DNA from: Ruminococcus sp. AF41-9
Lineage (GTDB): Bacteria > Bacillota > Clostridia > Lachnospirales > Lachnospiraceae
NCBI RefSeq assembly: GCF_003477525.1
Contig: NZ_QUDO01000009.1
Span: forward strand, 1-64,000
Length of the DNA: 64,000 nt
Reading direction: 5' to 3'
Each line of letters opens with the position of its first letter. Position 1 is the first letter of the stretch. The notes below the pieces were generated by a model that had not been told where the DNA came from, made no database searches, and worked only from the letters and a program-made list of their open reading frames with translations. This document shows positions 46,953-55,639 of this stretch, piece after piece. A program made the position numbers and the translations under genes.

Positions 46953-47585
46953 ATGATAAAAAAACAGATAAAAATGTTTCTGATGATCTTTTGTCTTCTG
47001 TTTGTTTCCACAACTGCTGTATGCTGGATGACTCCGGTCACCGCAGAAGCTGCGAGTGTGAAACAGGGACTGGTAAAAGAGAACGGAAAATATTACTATT
47101 ATGCAGTGAACAAAGCAGGAAAATCTGTAAAAGTAACAGAAAAATGGAAAACAGTAAAAGTCACAAAAAATGGAAAGACATCTTACAGCAGATATTATTT
47201 CGGAAAGAACGGAGCAGCTTATGCGGGTTCTGAGAAACTGGGAGTGAAAACACCTGCAGTTAAGAAGATTGACGGTAAATATTATGGTTTTGGTGTGGAT
47301 GCCAAAATGCTGAAGGGAACTTATTTTATTAATGAGAAATTTTATGTTTTTTCCAGTAACGGAACATTTGACAGTGCCAGAAGTTCCAGCCTGAGAAGGG
47401 CATATGGATACGAAAAAAAAGCCGCACAGTTAAAGAAACTTCTGGGTAAGGCGAAGAAAACAGAGTCTCTCAATGGCTGCTATGGCAGTGGAAAAGAATA
47501 TCTGATCTATTATCCGAATTTCGTATTAAATACAGGCAAAAATGCAAAAGGAGTAGAAGTCATTTTAAGTGTTTTGAACAATTAA
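46953..47585 (+). CDS. Secreted repeat protein of the same cluster, no catalytic domain
   Basis: 210 residues with a signal peptide (cleavage near AEAAS, about 33). It has the same aromatic/glycine repeat style as the first protein (YYYAVNKAGKSVKVTEKW, YYFGKNGAAYAGSEK, YGFGVDAKMLKGTYF, FYVFSSNGTF) but none of the Cys-His-Asp triad. The C-terminal 70 residues are unrecognised. Likely a wall-associated partner of its two neighbours. Confidence 0.7.
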   Translation: MIKKQIKMFLMIFCLLFVSTTAVCWMTPVTAEAASVKQGLVKENGKYYYYAVNKAGKSVKVTEKWKTVKVTKNGKTSYSRYYFGKNGAAYAGSEKLGVKTPAVKKIDGKYYGFGVDAKMLKGTYFINEKFYVFSSNGTFDSARSSSLRRAYGYEKKAAQLKKLLGKAKKTESLNGCYGSGKEYLIYYPNFVLNTGKNAKGVEVILSVLNN

Positions 47586-47684
47586 GGCGAAGAAAACCGG
47601 AGCGAATAAAGCAAAGGTTCAGGAAAATGAAAGAGAATAATTGTAAAATCAATCAGACAATTAAAATGATGAAAAAGAAATACT

Positions 47685-49076
47685 ATGGTTTTTAGTTCAA
47701 TGTTTTTTATGTGCGTGTTTTTGCCGGTTGTGTTTATTCTACACTGCGTCCTGCCGGGAATACGGATGAAGAATGCACTGCTCTTGCTTGCAAGTGTGTT
47801 CTTCTACGCATATGGAGAACCCGTATATATTATTCTGTTGTTTATTTCAACACTGTTGAATTATTTCTGTGCCCGTCTGATCGAGGGCAGCAGATATAAA
47901 AAAGGTGTACTGATACTGGCTGTTATCTGTAATCTGGGAATCCTTATCGTATTTAAATATACAGATTTTATCCTGGGAACAGTCAACGGCCTGCTGGGAC
48001 TGAATCTGCCGCTTCCACAGATCCGGATGCCGATCGGTATTTCCTTCTTTACGTTTCAGGCGATGTCCTATGTGATCGATGTATACCGCGGTACAACGAA
48101 AGCACAGAAAAATTATGCAAAGGTACTGCTGTACATATCTTTCTTCCCGCAGCTGATCGCTGGTCCGATTGTCAAATATCATGATGTGGCATGGGAAATT
48201 GATCATCGTACCCAGTCACTGGATGGGATCGCACTGGGGATCCGCAGATTCTCAGCCGGACTCTGTAAAAAGGTTCTGATTTCCAATACCATGGGACTTG
48301 TCGCGGACCAGCTTTTTGGAGCATCTGCCGGAAACATTAACGCAGCAGGGGCATGGCTGGGAGCGGTTTCCTATATGCTGCAGATTTATTTTGACTTCAG
48401 CGGATACAGCGATATGGCGATCGGTCTGGGCTGGATGTTCGGATTCCATTTCAAAGAGAACTTTAATTATCCGTATATCAGTGGAAGCATCCGTGATTTC
48501 TGGAGAAGATGGCATATTTCCCTGTCCGGATGGTTTCTGGAATATCTTTATATTCCGCTGGGCGGGAACCGGAAAGGAAAGTTCCGTACAGTCGTAAATA
48601 AGATGATCGTATTTCTGTGTACAGGTATCTGGCACGGAGCAGCTGTAAATTTCCTGTTCTGGGGCGTTTATCACGGATGTTTCCTGATGCTTGAGGAATA
48701 TGTGCCGTGGATTGGCAGAAAAGGTTCCGGATTAAAAGCTGTATTTCAGCACATCTATACCCTTCTGGTTGTCTGCATTGGTTTCGTGTTCTTCAGAGCG
48801 GAAACCATGGCACAGGGGGTATTCTGGGTGAAAAAGATGTTCACGGGATTTCAGTGGAATGCAGCGGCTATGAGCTTTGCCCTGCAGCAGATGACACCGG
48901 TATTTCTGGTTACTCTGGCAGGTGCGCTGATTGCATGCTGTCCTGTTATAAAAACTGTAAATAATAAGAATTGGTATGCTCCACTTGCATATGTATGCAG
49001 CCTGCTTGGACTGGTTGTCTGCATCCTGAGTCTTGCGAGCGGAACTTATAATCCATTTATTTATTTCAGATTTTAG
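47685..49076 (+). CDS. MBOAT-family membrane O-acyltransferase (AlgI/DltB-like)
   Basis: 463 residues with about ten to twelve membrane helices. MBOAT marks: MPIGISFFTFQAMSYVIDVY, FPQLIAGPIVKY, FSGYSDMAIGLGWMFGF, the conserved IRDFWRRWHISLSGWFLEY with a family His, and GIWHGAAVNFLFWGVYHG with the second. It transfers acyl (usually acetyl) groups across the membrane to a surface polymer. It is followed 12 bases later by a DHHW protein, the usual AlgI-AlgJ/AlgX-type partner. Target polymer unknown. Confidence 0.93.
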   Translation: MVFSSMFFMCVFLPVVFILHCVLPGIRMKNALLLLASVFFYAYGEPVYIILLFISTLLNYFCARLIEGSRYKKGVLILAVICNLGILIVFKYTDFILGTVNGLLGLNLPLPQIRMPIGISFFTFQAMSYVIDVYRGTTKAQKNYAKVLLYISFFPQLIAGPIVKYHDVAWEIDHRTQSLDGIALGIRRFSAGLCKKVLISNTMGLVADQLFGASAGNINAAGAWLGAVSYMLQIYFDFSGYSDMAIGLGWMFGFHFKENFNYPYISGSIRDFWRRWHISLSGWFLEYLYIPLGGNRKGKFRTVVNKMIVFLCTGIWHGAAVNFLFWGVYHGCFLMLEEYVPWIGRKGSGLKAVFQHIYTLLVVCIGFVFFRAETMAQGVFWVKKMFTGFQWNAAAMSFALQQMTPVFLVTLAGALIACCPVIKTVNNKNWYAPLAYVCSLLGLVVCILSLASGTYNPFIYFRF

Positions 49077-49088
49077 GGAGGACAAAAG

Positions 49089-50501
49089 ATGAAAAAAGGT
49101 AAATTAATTTACAGTATTTTGTTTTTTGCCGTCTGCCTCTGCCCCTCTGTGGGCATGCTGGTCACAAAGCCGGAAACTTCTTCCGAAAACCGCCAGCTTT
49201 CGGAATTTCCTTCTGTCAAAACGGAGGAAGGCAAATGGAATGTAGAATGGCTTTCCCAGGTGGGAGATTATTTTCAGGAGCATTTTGCATTCAGAAATGA
49301 ACTGGTTACCGGAAACGCCCTGCTTCATGGAAAAGTTCTGCAGACATCCACGGCGGATGGTGTGATCCAGGGAAAAAATGACTGGCTGTATTATAAGGAT
49401 TCACTGGATGATTATCTGGGGCAGAACCTTCTGTCTGACAGAAGCCTGTATAATATTGCACATATGCTGTCCATGACACAGGAAGCCCTGAATGAAAAAG
49501 GGGTTAAATTCCTGTTTACCATAGCACCAAATAAGAACTCTCTCTATGGTGAAAATATGCCTTATTATGACAGCCTGAAAGTGACGGATGAGACAAACCG
49601 GGAAAGACTGACGCAGGTTCTGAAGCAGGAGGGCGTTTCCTATGCAGACTTGTACCAGGCGTTTACAGAACAGGATGAGGTTCTTTATCATGCAAGGGAT
49701 TCGCACTGGAATAATAAAGGTGCAGCCCTGGCAGCTGATGTTCTGATGAGTATGCTGGATAAAGAACATGATTCTTACGAAAACGAACCTTATGAAGTAC
49801 GCAGAGATTCTACAGGAGATCTGGATACCATGCTTTATCCGCTTGCAACAACTGCGGATGATGAGGTATACTACGATAAGGAAATGACTTATGCGGTAGT
49901 CGGAGAGATTGGCAGCAATTTTGATCCTCGTATCACAACTGTAAATCCTGTAAAAGAAGGAAGTCTCGTCATGTACAGGGATTCTTTTGGAAATGCTCTT
50001 CTTCCATATATGGCAGATGCTTATGCAAATGCATATTTTTCAAGAGGAATTCCGTATCAGTTAAACGATGTGGATACAAACGCAGCAGATACTGTGATCA
50101 TAGAAAGAGCAGAACGTTTTCTTCCGGAAATGTCGCAGTTTCCGCCTGTACTGGCTGCCAGCGAGGTTACTTTGGATGCAGAAGAAGAGACTCTGGCAGA
50201 AGATGGAGCGACAGATGTAAAAATGAAACCGCAGGGAACAGTAGTGCAGGTAAGCGGATGCATCAGAGAAGGTTATCTGGATACAGATTCTCAGATTTAT
50301 CTCAGAATCAACGGAGCAGTATATGAAGCGTTTCCTATGGATGTTGCACAGGGAGAGGAACTGAATGATAATGGTTTCTGCCTTTATCTTCCGTCCGAAT
50401 TGGCAGCAGCAGATGGGAATGATCTGGAAATACTGATAAAAAAAGATGATAAATATTTAAATATTTATAAAAACATCATTGAGGAGGAACTTATACAATG
50501 A
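49089..50501 (+). CDS. DHHW-family (AlgX/AlgJ-like SGNH) acetyltransferase partner
   Basis: 470 residues with an N-terminal membrane anchor or signal (ISILFFAVCLCPSVGMLV-like region). The family motif is modified to RDSHWNNKGAALAADVLM near residue 205; a second motif MYRDSFGNALLPYMADAY near 297 contains the SGNH-type Ser. In AlgJ/AlgX-type proteins these form the Asp-His-Ser catalytic set that places acetyl groups on extracellular polysaccharide. Directly after the MBOAT gene and overlapping the next gene by 4 bases (ATGA). Confidence 0.85.
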   Translation: MKKGKLIYSILFFAVCLCPSVGMLVTKPETSSENRQLSEFPSVKTEEGKWNVEWLSQVGDYFQEHFAFRNELVTGNALLHGKVLQTSTADGVIQGKNDWLYYKDSLDDYLGQNLLSDRSLYNIAHMLSMTQEALNEKGVKFLFTIAPNKNSLYGENMPYYDSLKVTDETNRERLTQVLKQEGVSYADLYQAFTEQDEVLYHARDSHWNNKGAALAADVLMSMLDKEHDSYENEPYEVRRDSTGDLDTMLYPLATTADDEVYYDKEMTYAVVGEIGSNFDPRITTVNPVKEGSLVMYRDSFGNALLPYMADAYANAYFSRGIPYQLNDVDTNAADTVIIERAERFLPEMSQFPPVLAASEVTLDAEEETLAEDGATDVKMKPQGTVVQVSGCIREGYLDTDSQIYLRINGAVYEAFPMDVAQGEELNDNGFCLYLPSELAAADGNDLEILIKKDDKYLNIYKNIIEEELIQ

Positions 50502-51519
50502 AAAGAAAAATGATCACAGCACTTTTGAGTCTTTCTGTAGCAGGAGCAATGGCGTTTGCACCAGCGGCTGCATTTGCGGCATCTGAGGATACTGCACAGA
50601 CTTCTGAAGCACAGGATACAGAGGAAACAGACACTGCAGAAGACAAAGTGGAAGATTTGACTATCAAACAGATACACAGGAAGTAACTGTTAAAAATCAG
50701 GCCGGATATGCACTGACTGCAGGAGAACTGAAAGATACAGAGGCAGACAAGGATGCAGAAGCAGAGAAAGATACAGAAAAGAAAGAGGACGCTTCCACAG
50801 GAAAAGTCTTTACAGTAACTGCTGAAGACGGAACAGAACATATCTTTGAAAATGTGGATCCGGATTCCTGGACAGACCCGGTTATTTATGATGAGTATGG
50901 TTTCCTTTATATCAAATATCAGGATGCACAGAAGAAAGATCAGGAGATTGCTGAGACTGCAGATGAGAAAGAATGGGAATCTCCGGTCACCATGTATCTG
51001 TTATCCAATGTAAATGTACGTGAGCAGGCAGATAAAGAGAGCAAGTCACTGAAAGTTCTTTCAACAGGAACAGAAGTGAAAGCAGTTGCAATCGTTCCGG
51101 AATGGATCAAAGTTCAGGCAGATGATATCACAGGTTATATTTACCATTCTTATATCACAGAGAATAAAGAAGCAGCAGATGCTAAAGTAAAAGAGGAAAA
51201 AGACGCAAAAGAAGCAAAAGAAAAAGCGGCAGCAGAAGCAGCAGCTCAGGCAGCGGCACAGGCACAGGCAGCAGCAGAAAGTGCAGCTTCCTCTTCTTCT
51301 GATTCTTCTTATGACACCTCCTATGATTCTTCTGATGATACTTCTGATACTTCTTATGCAGAAGAACCGGACAATTCTCAGACAGCAGAGCCGGAACAGC
51401 CATATGAAGTAAGCCGCCAGCAGTATGATGACTGTGATGGAAGCGGTCATGGCTATTATGAGATCACCTATCTGACGGAAGTGTATCATACGAGGAATAT
51501 TAAGATTAAGAAACTCTGA
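50498..51519 (+). CDS. Secreted bacterial SH3-domain protein, frame interrupted near 50660
   Basis: About 340 residues after joining the frames. Signal peptide (ending AAFAA, about 27), an acidic Glu/Thr-rich stretch, an SH3b domain (YLLSNVNVREQADKESKSLK, VPEWIKVQADDITGYIYHSY), then an Ala/Lys coiled stretch and a Ser/Asp/Tyr-rich low-complexity tail. The first frame stops at 50686; one extra T near 50661 gives DFDYQTDTQEVTVKNQAGYA and joins the second. SH3b domains bind peptidoglycan. Start overlaps the DHHW gene, so it belongs to the same surface operon. Confidence 0.8.
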
Positions 51520-51549
51520 GACTAAAAAAGGCTGCAGGCCGAATGACCG

Positions 51550-51591
51550 GAAACGGTGCCCTTTCTTCCCTGAATGAAATGGCACCGTTTC
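51550..51591 (+). terminator. Hairpin after the surface operon
   Basis: GAAACGGTGCC pairs with GGCACCGTTTC around a 20-base loop. No T tract follows, so termination efficiency is doubtful and read-through to hydE is possible. Confidence 0.5.
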
Positions 51592-51633
51592 TGATAACTT
51601 GAACCGAATCAAGTGAGGAAAAGACAGCAGAGT

Positions 51634-52689
51634 ATGACAAGATCAAAATCAGATTTTAAGATTCTGGAACACATACAGAATACACAAAACATTACCAGAG
51701 AGGAACTGGAAGTACTTCTTACTTCTGAAGATTCCTCTCTGACAGAGGAACTTTACAGACGGGCGCGGGAAACGGCGGTTGCGCATTATGGCAACAAAAT
51801 CTACATCCGCGGTCTGATTGAATTTACAAATTACTGTAAAAATAACTGCTATTATTGTGGAATCCGCTGTGCCAACAAACAGGCAGAGCGTTACCGCCTT
51901 ACGATGGAACAGATTTTATCCTGCTGTGAGACAGGATGGAATCTGGGATTTCGCACCTTTGTACTCCAGGGCGGGGAAGATCCTTATTTTACGGATGACA
52001 GAATCTGTGAAATTGTCCGGGAGATCAAGAAAAGATATCCGGAATGTGCAGTGACGCTTTCTATTGGAGAGAAAAGTGAGGAGAGCTATCAGGCATATTT
52101 TGATGCCGGAGCGGACCGCTATCTTCTGCGCCATGAGACAGCAGATGAAGCACATTACCGGAAATTACATCCGGAGCAGATGTCTTTATTTTATCGAAAA
52201 AATTGTCTGAAAATTCTGAAGAAAATAGGATATCAGACCGGATGCGGATTCATGGTGGGTTCACCGGGACAAACTGTAGATACACTTTTTGAGGATCTGA
52301 TGTTTATCAAAGAACTACAGCCGGAAATGGCAGGAATCGGACCATTTATTCCGCACAAGGATACTCCTTTTGCTGAGGAACCTGCGGGAACTGTGGAGAC
52401 GACCCTGCGGCTTCTTGCAATCATCCGCCTGATCCATCCGCATATACTCCTTCCTTCCACCACTGCGCTGGGAACCATTGATCCCAAAGGCAGGGAAAAA
52501 GGAATCCTTGCAGGTGCCAATGTCGTCATGCCGAATTTATCTCCGGTTAATGTAAGGGGAAAATATACCCTCTATGATAATAAAATCTGCACAGGAGACG
52601 AGGCGGCAGAATGTAAAGCCTGTATGGCTGCGCGGATGAGTAGTATCGGTTATGAAGTAATAACCGCCAGAGGCGATTATATAAAATAA
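51634..52689 (+). CDS. hydE: [FeFe] hydrogenase maturase HydE (radical SAM)
   Basis: 351 residues. Radical SAM motif CKNNCYYCGIR near 64-74, binding the [4Fe-4S]-SAM site, then FVLQGGEDPYF, GSPGQTVDTLFEDL and the C-terminal MPNLSPVNVRGKYTLYDNK typical of HydE. It helps build the dithiomethylamine-bridged diiron subcluster of the H-cluster. Separated from hydF by about 105 bases. The start is uncertain: ATG 51634 is used; GTG 51613 is in frame but has no ribosome site. hydG is not in this window. Confidence 0.93.
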   Translation: MTRSKSDFKILEHIQNTQNITREELEVLLTSEDSSLTEELYRRARETAVAHYGNKIYIRGLIEFTNYCKNNCYYCGIRCANKQAERYRLTMEQILSCCETGWNLGFRTFVLQGGEDPYFTDDRICEIVREIKKRYPECAVTLSIGEKSEESYQAYFDAGADRYLLRHETADEAHYRKLHPEQMSLFYRKNCLKILKKIGYQTGCGFMVGSPGQTVDTLFEDLMFIKELQPEMAGIGPFIPHKDTPFAEEPAGTVETTLRLLAIIRLIHPHILLPSTTALGTIDPKGREKGILAGANVVMPNLSPVNVRGKYTLYDNKICTGDEAAECKACMAARMSSIGYEVITARGDYIK

Positions 52690-52795
52690 TGTGACTGGCA
52701 GATACTTTGCAGGGCAGCAGAGTGCTGAATGGTTGCAGAAGAATACTAATCGGAAAGCAGCGAAAGGCTCCTGACCGAAAAGAAAGGAAATGCTT

Positions 52796-54000
52796 ATGAC
52801 AGTGACTTTAAATGAAACTCCTTCCGGAAACCGCCTGCATATCGGGATTTTCGGAAAGACCAACAGTGGAAAATCTTCATTTATCAATGCTTTTTCGGGA
52901 CAGAAAGTATCGATTGTAGCAGATGTTCCGGGAACTACTACAGACCCTGTGTATAAAGCCATGGAAATTTATCCTCTTGGTCCCTGTGTCCTGATCGATA
53001 CCGCAGGTTTTGATGATGAAGGAGAGCTTGGAGCTTTAAGAATTGAGAAGACAGAGCTGGCGGCACAGAAAACAGACCTTGCGATCATTCTTTCTGCGAA
53101 GAAGAAATGGAGCAGGAACTGAAATGGTACCGTTATTTTATGGAAAAACAGACACCTGTGATCCCGGTTCTGAGTAAAGCTGACCTCTGTACGCAGGAAC
53201 AGAGAGCAGACCTGGCGGGGCTGATCCGAAAGAATACAGGGACAAATGTCTGTCAGATCAGTGCAGCGACAGGAGAGGGAATCCGGGCGTTGAAAGAAGA
53301 ACTGGCGCGCAGGATTCCGGAAGGATACGGCACCAGAATGATCACAGGAAGCCTGGTTTCCGAAAAGGATCTGGTCCTTCTTGTCATGCCACAGGATATT
53401 CAGGCGCCTAAGGGAAGGCTTATTCTGCCGCAGGTACAGACATTAAGAGAGCTTCTGGACAAAAAATGTCTGGTGATGAGTGTTACGACGGACCAGTATC
53501 TGGCCGCCTTGCAGACATTAGCTGCGCCGCCGAAACTGATCATTACAGATTCACAGGTATTTCCATATGTATATGAGCATAAACCGACAGAGAGCATGCT
53601 GACTTCTTTTTCCGTGCTGTTTGCAGCATATAAGGGAGATCTGCCTTACTATATAGAAGGTGCTGCACAGATCGACAGTCTGAATGAGCATTCACGCGTA
53701 CTGATCGCGGAATGCTGTACACATGCACCTCTCAAAGAAGACATCGGACGTGTGAAAATTCCGCGGATGCTGAAAAAACGTTTCGGAGAAAGCCTTCAGG
53801 TGGATCTGGTAAGCGGAACAGACTTCCCGGAAGACCTGACTTCTTATGATCTCATCATTCAGTGCGGAGCCTGCATGTTCAACAGGAAATATGTAATGTA
53901 CCGCATTGACAGAGCCAGAGAGCAGAAAGTGCCAATGACCAACTATGGGGTGACGATCGCACATCTGACAGGAATCCTGGAGCATGTCGCACTTCCGTAG
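52796..54000 (+). CDS. hydF: [FeFe] hydrogenase maturation GTPase HydF, frame interrupted near 53097
   Basis: About 401 residues after joining frames. GTPase motifs: [17 protein letters not shown] (P-loop), [15 protein letters not shown] (switch I), [11 protein letters not shown] (G3) and VLSKADLC (G4). C-terminal cluster-binding Cys: [16 protein letters not shown] and [19 protein letters not shown]. HydF is the scaffold that delivers the 2Fe precursor to HydA. The first frame stops at 53122; one extra base (G) near 53095 gives [15 protein letters not shown] and restores it. ATG 52796 lies 8 bases after AAAGGAA. Like hydA, breakage would abolish hydrogenase activity if real. Confidence 0.9.
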
Positions 54001-54095
54001 AGGAATAAAGTAAAAAAAACAGAAAAAGTAAAAACAGAAATAAGAAACGAAATGCAGAAAAACAGATAAAGAAAAACAGATATAGAAAATCAGGA

Positions 54096-54150
54096 AAAGA
54101 AGAGATTATTGTACAGACGGGGGCTGGCTATAATAGTCGCTTCTTTTTTT
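54096..54150 (+). terminator. Terminator after hydF
   Basis: AAAAGAAGAGATTATTGTA pairs (with several G-U pairs) with TATAATAGTCGCTTCTTTT, followed by T7. The next 150 bases hold no gene; a short open stretch ending GETITDIVV is too small to interpret. Confidence 0.7.
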
Positions 54151-54303
54151 GTGTTCAGAAAAGCCGCTCCCGGTGTTCTCCGGCTGGATGAGGGAGAAAC
54201 CATCACAGATATAGTAGTATAGCTTTACATATCTGCTGACGATTATAAATACTCTATTATTTTGATAGGATTTATATTATTTTGAGAAAATTACAGGAGA
54301 GTA

Positions 54304-54334
54304 TTGACAAAACATAATGTTAGTTTATACTAAC
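54304..54334 (+). promoter_or_regulatory. Promoter of the DUF2325 gene with RTTAG-N6-CTAAY operator (site 1)
   Basis: Perfect -35 TTGACA at 54304-54309, 16-base spacer, -10 TATACT at 54326-54331. The -10 lies within GTTAG-TTTATA-CTAAC (54319-54334), the first of five like palindromes in the feo region. Leader of about 150 bases. Confidence 0.72.
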
Positions 54335-54484
54335 TTACAGTTAGAGATAAATAACTATCCAAACAGACATATCATATAGATAAGAGTCTGAACCAAGGTT
54401 ATAACATATACAACTGTTTATACAGTATATGGTTATAAAGAAACCCACGTACAGATATGAAAGGATAACAAGGAGGACAAAATT

Positions 54485-54760
54485 ATGAGTATCGTAATCG
54501 TAGGCGGACATGACCGTATGGTTGCACAGTACAAGAAAATCTGTAAATCTTATAAATGCAAATGCAAAGTATTTACACAGATGGAGGCAGACTTCAGCAA
54601 GAAGATCGGATGTCCGGATCTTTTAGTTCTTTTCACAAACACAGTATCCCACAAGATGGTAAAATGTGCGTTAGATGAAGTCGGATCTTCCACAGATATC
54701 GTACGCTGCCACACCAGCAGCGGCAACGCACTGAACGGAATCCTGGAAGCACGCTGCTGA
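54485..54760 (+). CDS. DUF2325 domain protein, linked to iron uptake
   Basis: 91 residues. Family marks: SIVIVGGHDRMVAQYKKIC at the N-terminus and SHKMVKCALDEVGSSTDIVR centrally. DUF2325 proteins are small, Rossmann-like and uncharacterised. Seven Cys in 91 residues (KSYKCKCKVF, KKIGCPDLLV, KCALDE, RCHTSSGN, ARC) suggest metal or redox sensing. It shares an operator type with feoA and feoB, so it is probably iron-responsive. AAGGAGGAC ribosome site. Confidence 0.8.
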   Translation: MSIVIVGGHDRMVAQYKKICKSYKCKCKVFTQMEADFSKKIGCPDLLVLFTNTVSHKMVKCALDEVGSSTDIVRCHTSSGNALNGILEARC

Positions 54761-54830
54761 TAAAATCTGACAACAGAAGAATGATCGCTTTGCAGAATGT
54801 GTAAATAACCATTCAGACAGTGATAAATAA

Positions 54831-54891
54831 TTGAAAAACTTTATTAATGTTTGAAGTTGAAAAACTTTATCAATAAAAATTTCAATAAAGT
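54831..54891 (+). repeat. Short direct repeat and dyad before feoA
   Basis: TTGAAAAACTTTATTAA at 54831 recurs as TTGAAAAACTTTATCAA at 54857. The second copy also pairs with ATAAAGTT at 54884-54891. Probably a weak attenuator for the DUF2325 transcript; not CRISPR. Confidence 0.4.
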
Positions 54892-54893
54892 TA

Positions 54894-54925
54894 TTGACAT
54901 CTAACCAAAATTAGAATACACTAAC
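54894..54925 (+). promoter_or_regulatory. feoA promoter with RTTAG-N6-CTAAY operator (site 2)
   Basis: Perfect -35 TTGACA at 54894-54899, 17-base spacer, -10 TACACT at 54917-54922. The operator ATTAG-AATACA-CTAAC (54910-54925) covers the -10 exactly as at the DUF2325 promoter. Confidence 0.75.
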
Positions 54926-54980
54926 CTCATGATAAAGATAATGTTTATCACTTATTAAATGCAAAGGAAGGGATGAAGAA

Positions 54981-55190
54981 ATGCCGTTATCAATGGTTAA
55001 TGCCGGTGAACCTTTTACAATCAAAAGGATCGGAGGCAAAGAAGAAGTTAAGAGACATCTTGAGGAGCTCGGCTTCGTAGTAGGGGGAGTTGTAACAGTT
55101 GTTTCTGAGATTAACGGAAGCCTGATCGTTAATGTTAAAGAATCCAGGGTTGCCATTGGGAAAGATATGGCAAGCAAGATTATGGTTTAA
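54981..55190 (+). CDS. feoA: FeoA-domain protein (ferrous iron transport accessory)
   Basis: 69 residues, one SH3-like FeoA domain (LSMVNAGEPFTIKRIGGKEE, HLEELGFVVGGVVTVVSEIN). FeoA binds and supports the FeoB transporter. First of two tandem feoA genes. It has its own metalloregulated promoter and a GGAAGGGATGAAG ribosome region. The two copies differ clearly, so they are not a recent duplication. Confidence 0.9.
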   Translation: MPLSMVNAGEPFTIKRIGGKEEVKRHLEELGFVVGGVVTVVSEINGSLIVNVKESRVAIGKDMASKIMV

Positions 55191-55248
55191 ACCATAATTT
55201 CTTCCTGAAAGAAAGCAATAAAATTCTAGGGAAAGAAGGGAAAGAAAC

Positions 55249-55470
55249 TTGAAGACATTAAAGGAAGTTCATGTTGGAGAGACAGTTAAAGTCCAGAAGC
55301 TTACCGGTGAGGGTCCGGTAAAGAGAAGAATCATGGATATGGGAATCACCAAAGGTGTGGAAGTTTATGTAAGAAAAGTTGCACCTCTGGGAGATCCTGT
55401 AGAAGTAACTGTAAGAGGATATGAGTTATCCCTGCGTAAAGCAGATGCCGAAATGATTGTTGTAGAATAA
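55249..55470 (+). CDS. feoA: Second FeoA-domain protein, TTG start
   Basis: 73 residues: LKEVHVGETVKVQKLTGEGP, RRIMDMGITKGVEVYVRKVA and a C-terminal RGYELSLRKADAEMIVV, a canonical FeoA (the Leu-Arg end is better conserved than in the first copy). The only start fitting the domain is TTG at 55249, preceded by GGGAAAGAAGGGAAAG; no ATG or GTG is upstream in frame, so translation may be deliberately weak. Lies between the first feoA and feoB. Confidence 0.9.
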   Translation: MKTLKEVHVGETVKVQKLTGEGPVKRRIMDMGITKGVEVYVRKVAPLGDPVEVTVRGYELSLRKADAEMIVVE

Positions 55471-55486
55471 TTTTTTTGGACATCAT

Positions 55487-55553
55487 GTTAGGTCTTTCTA
55501 ACAATTAGCTTTATCTAATAGTTAACAGAAGCTAAGAATTAGCGGCAACTAAT
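55487..55553 (+). promoter_or_regulatory. Cluster of three RTTAG-N6-CTAAY operators upstream of feoB (sites 3-5)
   Basis: GTTAG-GTCTTT-CTAAC (55487-55502), ATTAG-CTTTAT-CTAAT (55504-55519) and ATTAG-CGGCAA-CTAAT (55538-55553) lie in the 169-base feoA-feoB gap. The same palindrome is found at the DUF2325 and feoA promoters. No clear -35/-10 pair was found here, so they may act on a cryptic promoter or on elongation. Confidence 0.68.
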
Positions 55554-55639
55554 AGCAGCTTGTGACTGTTAGTTGAGAGGGAAAGATCTGATAATAAGAT
55601 CAAGATCAAAAAGATCAGAAAAATCAGAGGAGAGAGATT

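Noticed and set aside
54170..54225. Short open stretch ending LDEGETITDIVV after the hydF terminator
   Set aside because: About a dozen interpretable codons, no start or ribosome site; too short to assign as a gene remnant.
54831..54875. Two 17-base direct repeats that could suggest a CRISPR-like array
   Set aside because: Only two copies with a 9-base gap, no further units and no cas genes; more likely an attenuator-like element.
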